Part shown: piece after piece, positions 16,880 to 22,159 of the stretch
How the letters are laid out: every line of letters starts with the position of its first letter
Numbering within the stretch: the first letter of the stretch is position 1
NCBI GenBank assembly: GCA_964611585.1
Contig: CAZTAK010000047.1
Coordinates: forward strand, 1-22,159
Origin: CAZTAK01 sp964611585
GTDB taxonomy: Bacteria > Pseudomonadota > Alphaproteobacteria > SHVP01
Direction: 5' to 3'
DNA length: 22,159 nt
The notes under the pieces: model-generated
Databases searched by the model: none
What the model saw: only the letters and a program-made list of their open reading frames with translations
What the model was told of the DNA's origin: nothing
Translations under genes and position numbers: made by a program

Positions 16880-17185
16880 CTACTGGAGTTCGCCCAGCTT
16901 GGCGAGTTCCACCGACGCCCGCAACTCGATCTTGTCGAGCAGTGTCTTGAGGCGAGGGTCATCCGTCGAGTCGCTCCGATCTTGGACAGACCGCAAAAGC
17001 GCCCTCAGCCGCTCGCGCGGGATCGTCCCGGCCAGCAGGCCAAGCCGCACCTGCTCGAGCATATCGAGCATATCGAAACCTCGCTGCGCCGCGCGGCGCC
17101 GGCCACCGGTGCCGTCGGGGACCTCCTGCACGGCGAGCAGGGCTTCAACCGGCGTCAACGGCGAGCCTCCGGCGGCTGCGGCGGG
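16880..17185 (-). pseudogene. fliX: Flagellar assembly regulator FliX, C-terminal part (5' end lost)
   Basis: FliX, known from Caulobacter, links assembly of early flagellar parts to the activity of the sigma-54 activator FlbD. The conserved C-terminal part is complete: SPLTPVEALLAVQEVPD, RRRAAQRGFDMLDMLEQVRLGLLAGTIPRERL and DPRLKTLLDKIELRASVELAKL, ending at the TAG at 16880. The Gly-rich N-terminal 35-45 residues and the start are absent. The open frame runs on to 17605, but beyond about 17185 it is antisense to a different coding region and has no FliX character. It lies 132 bp upstream of dksA on the same strand, the usual order in related genomes as far as I recall. Confidence 0.85.
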
Positions 17186-17986
17186 GACGTGATCCTCTTC
17201 CTCGGCAATGGCGACGGCTTTGTCGCCAAGTTCGACAAGAACGGCGCCCTCGACTGGTCGCATCAGTTCAACGGCAGTTTCGCGAATGTGACGAACGGGA
17301 TCGCCTTCGACACCGACGGCACCAATGTTCTTTCGCGCCTCGGCCTGCCCGAGGGCAAAGTGCCGCCGGATATTTCCGACAACGTGACCGCAGTCAGCGC
17401 CACCCGCCCCGGCGCATTTTTCTATATCTCGGTGGATGACGGAGAACTGCAGAAGATCCAAGTCGAGAACGACGATACCTTCGGCTTTCTGTCCTACAAG
17501 ATCCGTAGGGCCATCGGGGCGCTGGATCCGACCCTGGGCAATGCCGTTTTCGTCGATGACGACATCGAAGGTCGCCACTTGAAGATACAGGCGCTCAACG
17601 GCCACAAGATCCAGATTTTCGCCGGCAGCGAAGGCTTCGATGCCCTCAAGGGGCTGGGCCTCAAGGAAGCCGTGCTGTTCGGCGAAGCGCCTGAAGGCGA
17701 TACCGAATCGGCCGCCAACAACGCTTTCGGGCTCGGCTTTACCAGCGACATGAGCATCGCAACGCCGGATGAGACCGTCGACGCCCTGGTGCTTCTGAAA
17801 AACGCCCAGCGCATCGTCCGCAAAGCCTACACGCTGCTGACCAAGGGCCCCGAGGAGAAAGACATCCTGCCCAAGGGGCAGGCTTCGGCGCTGACGCTCA
17901 AGCGCCTTGCCTCCTACCAGGACGCGCTTTCACGGCTACAGAACCTGAACCCGGTCAACGTCGGCGCGGTGCCGTCCCTGTTCTAG
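17186..17986 (+). pseudogene. FlaEY-like flagellar regulatory protein, C-terminal part (5' end lost)
   Basis: About 266 residues with coding character begin near DVILFLGNGDGFVAKFDKNGALDW, which looks like the end of a beta-propeller (SBBP-type) repeat array. A domain with ISVDDGELQKIQVENDDTFGFLSYKIRRAIG and GSEGFDALKGLGLKEAVL follows, then a helical tail ending in PSLF. This layout fits the C-terminal part of the FlaEY proteins of alphaproteobacterial flagellar loci, which are much longer. The open frame continues left to 16865, but there it is antisense to fliX and meaningless. The N-terminal part is missing. The stop overlaps the stop of the convergent MFS gene through a shared CTAG at 17983-17986. 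The FlaEY identity is recalled from family character and is moderately sure. Confidence 0.65.
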
Positions 17987-19206
17987 TCCTCGGCGGCCGC
18001 GGGCATCGGTGCCGCCGCCGCAGCGCGCCGGGCGTGGCGCATGGCCACCAGCGCCGCAAGAAACGCGCACGCCCCCATTCCGGTCCACACCACCGATACC
18101 GGCAAGGCCGTCCCGTCATGGAGCACGGCGACGAGGATACTGCCGATCGCCCCAGCCCCCGCCTGCGCCGATCCCGTCACCGCCGAAGCGGTCCCGGCGT
18201 ACTCCGGTTTGATGTTGACACAGGCCGCGACCGCGTTGGGAATGACAAATCCGTTGCCGAAGCCCATCAGGAAGGCGGCAATCGCGAACCCGGCGAGGGT
18301 GAACGCACCGGCAAGTTCGGACGCCACCAGCGATCCGCCTGCGACGGCACCGAGCAAGGTACCAATCAGAATTGGAGTCACCGTTCCCAGAGTTCTCCCG
18401 AGGCGCGGCGCGAACCCGGCGCCAAAGAGAAACCCGCCCACGGCGGCGATGGTAAACAGGCCGAATCCGGTCGGCGACAGGCCCAGAATATCTATCGCAA
18501 CAAAAGGACTGCCGCTGAAGAACGCAAAGAATGCCCCGTTCACGAACGCCGAACTTCCGGCGTAGCCAAGAAACAGCGGATTCGTCAGAAGCGCCCCGGA
18601 CTCCCTCAGGCCGCGGCCGCGCACCTTGGTCCGGCGCTCTGCGGGCAGGGTCTCGCGGAACAGGACAAACACGGCGACGAATGTCCCCAGCGCCACGATG
18701 CCGGTCAGATACAGATTGGCGCGCCAGCCCAGCCACGACACGATGAGGCCGCCGAGATAGGGTGCCGCGGCCGAGGCAAACCCGGCGGAAATCGCGACAT
18801 AGGCGATGACTTGTAACGCGCCCTTTTCCCCGTAGGCATCGCGGGCGATGGCGTTGCCCAGCACGAGGACGACGCACGACCCAAGGGCCTGAAAAAACCG
18901 CGCCGCAATCAGAAGTTCGATATTGGGCGCAAATCCGGCAAAAAAGCTTGCCAGCACATAGACGCCAAGTCCGAACAGCAACACCGGCCGGCGGCCGAGG
19001 CGGTCCGATGCCGGTCCGTACACGAGCTGAAACAGGGCATAGGATACCAAAAACAGGGTCAGGGTGAGTTGCGCGGTCCCCGCCGCCACTTCAAAGTCGG
19101 CGGCGATGGCGGGAAGCGCCGGCGCCAGAATCTGCATCGCCATGATTGCGCTGACGGTAATCAGCAACAAAAGCAACGTCGTCCGGGTCCCCAATAGGGT
19201 ACTCAT
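17983..19206 (-). CDS. MFS drug exporter, Bcr/CflA (DHA1) type, first copy
   Basis: 407 aa, about 12 transmembrane helices, inner membrane, expected proton-drug antiport. The signature loop between helices 2 and 3 reads YGPASDRLGRRPVLLFG, and motif C-like Gly/Ala-rich sequence follows (AISAGFASAAAPYLGG). The ATG at 19206 has AGGA 4 nt upstream. It is 22 bp downstream of a second exporter of the same family and so is the distal gene of a two-gene operon. The two proteins are clearly paralogous along their length but not recent copies. The substrate cannot be predicted. Confidence 0.92.
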   Translation of the reverse strand: MSTLLGTRTTLLLLLITVSAIMAMQILAPALPAIAADFEVAAGTAQLTLTLFLVSYALFQLVYGPASDRLGRRPVLLFGLGVYVLASFFAGFAPNIELLIAARFFQALGSCVVLVLGNAIARDAYGEKGALQVIAYVAISAGFASAAAPYLGGLIVSWLGWRANLYLTGIVALGTFVAVFVLFRETLPAERRTKVRGRGLRESGALLTNPLFLGYAGSSAFVNGAFFAFFSGSPFVAIDILGLSPTGFGLFTIAAVGGFLFGAGFAPRLGRTLGTVTPILIGTLLGAVAGGSLVASELAGAFTLAGFAIAAFLMGFGNGFVIPNAVAACVNIKPEYAGTASAVTGSAQAGAGAIGSILVAVLHDGTALPVSVVWTGMGACAFLAALVAMRHARRAAAAAPMPAAAED

Positions 19207-19228
19207 TTTCCTGTCTCCACCCTTCGAC

Positions 19229-20446
19229 TCAACTCTGAACCTGTCCGGGCGCCTGTTCCGGTGTGCCGCCTCCCCGGCGGATCAAGACCAGCGCCCCGAG
19301 GCCGCCCAACGACATCACCAGCATCAGGATCGCCACCGGTAACTGGGTGTCGTGAACCAGCACACTGGCAAGTCCCGATCCGATGGCGCCCATACCGAGT
19401 TGCAGGAAACCGAGCGCCGCCGAGGCGGTCCCGGCGATCTGCGGCATCAGGCCGACGGCCGCCGCCGAACTCGGCGGAAAGATGAAGCCCGCGCTGATTC
19501 CGATCAGGAACATCGGCACCATGACCGCGCTGACGGTAACGATGCCTGCAAGGGCGACGCCTGTCATCGCCGCGATAAACAACGTCGTGGACACGGCGCC
19601 GATGGCGATGGTGGCGTGGAGACCGATCCGGGCGGCGACCCTCGGGCCGGTCCAGGTACCGATCAGGAACCCGCCGGTGCTGAAGAGCATCATCACACCG
19701 AACACGTCGGGCGTCAGGCCGATGCGCTCCATCAGGATGAACGGCGAGGCGGTAATGAAGGCGAAGAAGGCGCCGTTGACGAAGGCGACACTGAGCGCAT
19801 AACCGAGAAACTGCTGCGAGCGCCAAAGTTTTCCATAGTTGCGCAGGATCACGCCGATGCCGCCGCCCTGGGCCTCGCGTTCGGTATGGGTCTCGCGCAA
19901 CACGAAGATCGCGGCAAAGACGGGAACCGCCGCCACCGCCGCAAGAAACAGAAAGCCGCTGCGCCATCCGAAGGCCGTCTGCAGGGCGCCGCCGATGGTG
20001 GGAGCAACGGCGGCGGCAATCCCGGCGCTCATCGCCAGGTACCCCATGATCCGGACCGCCCCTTTGATGCCGTAACTGTCGCGGACGATGGCGCGGGTGA
20101 GCACGCTGCCGCAGGCCGCCCCCGCCGCCTGAAGGATGCGCGCGCCCAGCAGGAAGTCGATCGAAACCGCCGCCGCACACAACAGATTGGCGGCAATGAA
20201 GATGCAGAGCCCGCCCAGCAGCACATATCGCCGCCCATAACGGTCCGACAGCGGCCCGTACACCAGCTGCGCCGCCGCGAACGTGATCAGAAACACCGTC
20301 ACCGTCTGCTGGACGGCGGATTCGCTCGTCGTCAGCGCCCGGGCGATGTCGGGCATCGACGGGATGTAGATATTGATCGCCATCACCCCGCCGACGGTGA
20401 GCGTCACCAACAGCAGGACCGGCGGGCGACCTCCGGCAGCGGACAT
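19229..20446 (-). CDS. MFS drug exporter, Bcr/CflA (DHA1) type, second copy
   Basis: 405 aa with about 12 helices. The conserved loop YGPLSDRYGRRYVLLGG and the N-terminal NIYIPSMPDIARAL pattern of Bcr/CflA transporters are present. It is the proximal gene of the exporter pair. Three 25-bp direct repeats begin 8 bp upstream of its ATG (20446), so operon expression is probably controlled there. The Shine-Dalgarno is weak (AGG about 10 nt upstream, inside the nearest repeat), so a protein bound to the repeats could also affect translation initiation or leader structure (inference). An open frame in another phase over the same bases is a shadow. Confidence 0.92.
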   Translation of the reverse strand: MSAAGGRPPVLLLVTLTVGGVMAINIYIPSMPDIARALTTSESAVQQTVTVFLITFAAAQLVYGPLSDRYGRRYVLLGGLCIFIAANLLCAAAVSIDFLLGARILQAAGAACGSVLTRAIVRDSYGIKGAVRIMGYLAMSAGIAAAVAPTIGGALQTAFGWRSGFLFLAAVAAVPVFAAIFVLRETHTEREAQGGGIGVILRNYGKLWRSQQFLGYALSVAFVNGAFFAFITASPFILMERIGLTPDVFGVMMLFSTGGFLIGTWTGPRVAARIGLHATIAIGAVSTTLFIAAMTGVALAGIVTVSAVMVPMFLIGISAGFIFPPSSAAAVGLMPQIAGTASAALGFLQLGMGAIGSGLASVLVHDTQLPVAILMLVMSLGGLGALVLIRRGGGTPEQAPGQVQS

Positions 20447-20454
20447 TCAACGAG

Positions 20455-20529
20455 ACCTGAAGCAGAAGCGGGCAAACAAATCTGAAATAGAAGCGGGCAA
20501 CAAAACCTGAAATAGAAGCGGGCAAAGAC
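20455..20529. repeat. Three 25-bp direct repeats upstream of the MFS operon
   Basis: Units at 20455-20479, 20480-20504 and 20505-20529 share the core CTGAAATAGAAGCGGGCAA; the first differs as GAAGCAGAAG. They are contiguous, with no spacers, and end 8 bp before the exporter ATG. They may be iterated operator sites. Confidence 0.85.
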
Positions 20530-20946
20530 CCGGAGGGGACCCGGTCCCCGACCCAAGAGGCTAGACTGACCCTTATAGGGGATCGGCGCGGGCCGGGCCA
20601 GCCGGGCCACCGCCGGGGCGATCTGCGGGCCGGTTGCGGCCGAGTGGTGCACGGGGTTCGTTCCGGCAACTCTCGAGTATTGCCAAACGAAGCCAATTTC
20701 CCCGCCTTTCGATCATCGCTAAATCCTTTGGTTTCAAGCGACTAGATCGTTCTTTTAATAGTTCGCCTGAATAAATACGAAGCCAATTCGAAGCCAATGC
20801 GAAGCCAATTCGAAGCCGATCCGATGCCGGCGCGAAGCCGCCATTAATCGCAAAACCGAGCGGGCAAAACCCCTGGCGGAAGCCCCCAGGATACTGGATC
20901 GAAAAAACCGCAGGGGTCGGGCCACCCAGTGGCCGGGCCGCCCTGA
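20530..20946. other. Intergenic region between exporter operon and tRNA-Asn
   Basis: No credible gene. It contains a 15-bp palindrome GGGGACCCGGTCCCC (20535-20549), an AT-rich island (about 20735-20775) unusual for this genome, an 11-bp repeat array listed separately, one isolated copy of the same unit at 20688-20698, and a short hairpin GGCCAC-CCA-GTGGCC (20920-20934) just before the tRNA. Promoters for the tRNA and the exporters must lie here, but I could not choose one. Confidence 0.5.
20778..20842 (+). repeat. Tandem 11-bp repeats (CGAAGCCAATT-like)
   Basis: Six contiguous units start at 20778, 20789, 20800, 20811, 20822 and 20833. The first three are nearly identical (CGAAGCCAATT or ...ATG) and the later ones degrade (CGAAGCCGATC, CGATGCCGGCG, CGAAGCCGCC). 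The 11-bp period is close to one helical turn, so all units face the same side of the DNA. Confidence 0.8.
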
Positions 20947-21022
20947 TCCCCGGTAGCTCAGTTGGTAGAGCAGGCGGCTGTTAACCGCCTTGTCGTTGGT
21001 TCGAGTCCGACCCGGGGAGCCA
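20947..21022 (+). tRNA. tRNA-Asn (anticodon GTT)
   Basis: Full cloverleaf: acceptor TCCCCGG/CCGGGGA, D stem GCTC/GAGC, anticodon stem GGCGG/CCGCC with loop CTGTTAA (anticodon GTT at 20980-20982), T stem GTTGG/CCGAC with TTCGAGT loop, discriminator G and an encoded CCA. 76 nt. Confidence 0.98.
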
Positions 21023-21029
21023 ATAAAAT

Positions 21030-21062
21030 CAAGGGGTTAGGCCATAACGGCCTGACCCCTTG
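21030..21062 (+). terminator. Terminator hairpin after tRNA-Asn
   Basis: Arms CAAGGGGTTAGGCC (21030-21043) and GGCCTGACCCCTTG (21049-21062) pair over 14 bp with one G-T wobble and a 5-nt loop. Only a short T tract follows (GTTT), so termination is probable rather than certain. Confidence 0.75.
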
Positions 21063-21069
21063 TTTGCCC

Positions 21070-21089
21070 GAGTGACCAAAGAGTGACCA
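21070..21089 (+). repeat. Short direct repeat GAGTGACCA x2
   Basis: Two copies (21070-21078 and 21081-21089) with an 11-bp period lie just after the tRNA terminator. The region 21063-21232 otherwise holds only a weak inverted repeat (CAATGC/GCATTG, 21158-21176) and no gene. Confidence 0.5.
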
Positions 21090-21232
21090 GCGCGGCGCTG
21101 AAAATGGGGTTTCCGGCCCTCAACGCACCCGGCCCGTCGGCTCGGAGTACCTCGGTCCAATGCGTCGCAAGCATTGTAAGCATCAACCGAAACCGAGACA
21201 TCTCCGTATCACGCGACAAAAAACGGGTGCTG

Positions 21233-22036
21233 TTACTGTCCTGGCACTTTCGTTTTTGCCATCCGTTCGACCAGCAGGTCGGGGTCTTCCCGTTTGAGCC
21301 GGAGCATGTCGATGGACGGCCCGACGACGATGTCGATCTCATATTTGCCCTTGGCAAGGCCGTCAACGATGATCTCGCCACCAGCGATCGCCGTCATGCC
21401 TTCGTCCGGTCCCCAATCGTCCTTGCCCCATTCGCCGCCGTTGCCGGTTAAGGAATTAAAAGACACATTGCTCTTGATCCCCGCAACCACCAAAAGGCAA
21501 ACACGAATATTGTAGGGCATCAGCTCGATGCGCATCGTGTCGAAATAACCGTGCAAGGCATGTTTGGCCGCGCAATAGGCGCTACGCAAAGGGACACCAA
21601 ATTTTCCGGCTACGGACGAAGTGACGACCAGTTGTCCGCTCTTTCGCTCGATCATCCTGGGGAGCACTAGTTTGGTCAGGGCAATGGGCGCAAAGTAATC
21701 CACTTCCATAATGCGCCGGTCGACGTCCATATCTGTGTCCTTGCCGAGTGAGCGCTGCGAGATACCGGCATTGTTAACGAGCACGTCAACGTTCCCGGCG
21801 ATGTCGTGGACGCGGCGGACAGCAGCCTCGCGCGCGGCCGCGTCGATGACATCGAACGGCACCACGTGAACCGCCCCGCGCCCATCGTTGCATTGAGCCT
21901 TGACGCGTTCGAGCTCGGCTTCGCGCCGCGCCGACAAAATTATTTCGGCGCCTTCTCTATGAAACACTTGCGCCAAACCCTCACCGATGCCCGATGAGGC
22001 GCCTGTAATCCATACAACTTGATCTTTGAAACGCAT
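21233..22036 (-). CDS. Short-chain dehydrogenase/reductase (classical SDR)
   Basis: 267 aa, NAD(P)-dependent oxidoreductase, cytosolic. Cofactor motif TGASSGIG (11-18), NNAG (88-91), and catalytic Ser140/141, Tyr154 and Lys158 in the YCAAK motif are present. An Arg-rich SARREAELERV follows the second strand, as in NADP-preferring members. After the catalytic motif the usual PG dipeptide is replaced by VAGIKSNVS. The C-terminal half (TAIAGGEIIVDGLAKGKYEIDIVVG) resembles DHRS7-like bacterial SDRs. The ATG at 22036 has GGAGG 6 nt upstream and is preferred over the TTG at 22048. It appears monocistronic. The substrate is unknown. Base composition is somewhat less GC-rich than the housekeeping genes on the left. 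Confidence 0.92.
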   Translation of the reverse strand: MRFKDQVVWITGASSGIGEGLAQVFHREGAEIILSARREAELERVKAQCNDGRGAVHVVPFDVIDAAAREAAVRRVHDIAGNVDVLVNNAGISQRSLGKDTDMDVDRRIMEVDYFAPIALTKLVLPRMIERKSGQLVVTSSVAGKFGVPLRSAYCAAKHALHGYFDTMRIELMPYNIRVCLLVVAGIKSNVSFNSLTGNGGEWGKDDWGPDEGMTAIAGGEIIVDGLAKGKYEIDIVVGPSIDMLRLKREDPDLLVERMAKTKVPGQ

Positions 22037-22048
22037 GGGCGCCTCCAA

Positions 22049-22159
22049 ATCTTGCTATCTCAAGACTTTAGCTCAATTGCTGATCGAAAAGGACAACTGG
22101 ACGTATGACCTGCCCCCACGAAGTGGTCCATCTCCTATGAGAGAGTCTGGCGCGGGTTT
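22049..22159. other. Upstream region of the SDR gene, cut by window edge
   Basis: 111 bp with no open frame of note. It presumably carries the SDR promoter. I recognise no element with confidence. Confidence 0.4.

Noticed and set aside
16865..17185. Plus-strand open frame continuing left of the FlaEY-like part to an ATG at 16865, making a 373-aa protein
   Set aside because: This part is antisense to unmistakable FliX sequence and has no Shine-Dalgarno; the long frame comes from the junction.
20455..20529. CRISPR array
   Set aside because: The 25-bp units are contiguous with no spacers, and no cas genes are present.
20947..21100. Integrative element attachment site at tRNA-Asn
   Set aside because: No second copy of the tRNA 3' end and no integrase in the window; the GAGTGACCA repeat alone is not enough.
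22100..22159. Possible insertion sequence end at the right edge (CCCCCACGAAGTGGTCC)
   Set aside because: Too short to judge and no transposase seen; the window ends here.

Overview
The window looks like a piece of an alphaproteobacterial chromosome, most like the Rhodospirillales and relatives. This rests on gene content (a CckA-type hybrid kinase, a single-cysteine DksA, FliX, a FlaEY-like protein), on GTTC-N7-GTTC LexA boxes near recA, and on high GC. Two runs of N (2992-3001 and 16316-16415) show that it is a draft scaffold.

Left part (1-8145): the 3' end of icd, then four genes on the minus strand: a cyclic-nucleotide-gated K+ channel, alaS (interrupted by the 10-N gap), recA with a readable SOS promoter, and a CckA-like kinase that lacks its usual membrane anchor. 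Middle part (8191-17986): a flagellar and chemotaxis neighbourhood. It holds fliP; a minus-strand cluster reading cheZ', a MotB-like protein without the ion-binding Asp, a true MotB broken by a one-base frameshift, and a 1.1-kaa periplasmic AMIN-like/TPR protein; then flgH', a small secreted Cys protein, a DksA with a histone-H1-like Lys/Ala/Pro extension, fliX' and flaEY'. Right part (17983-22159): two tandem Bcr/CflA-type MFS exporters with three 25-bp direct repeats upstream, an array of 11-bp repeats, tRNA-Asn(GTT) with a terminator, and a short-chain dehydrogenase.

The most notable structure is a recurring defect. At two places (about 14421 and 17186) a minus-strand gene on the left and a plus-strand gene on the right meet head to head and both lack their 5' parts (cheZ/flgH and fliX/flaEY). 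A third divergent pair, cckA/fliP (about 8146-8190), is also odd: cckA has no membrane segment and fliP has no ATG, GTG or TTG where its ribosome-binding site and signal peptide demand one. Either this locus has been rearranged by deletions across divergent promoters, or the scaffold contains chimeric joins. The sequence alone cannot separate these. Other candidates for new biology are the MotB/MotB-like/AMIN-TPR set, which may be a motor-associated periplasmic complex, and the DksA carrying an H1-like tail.
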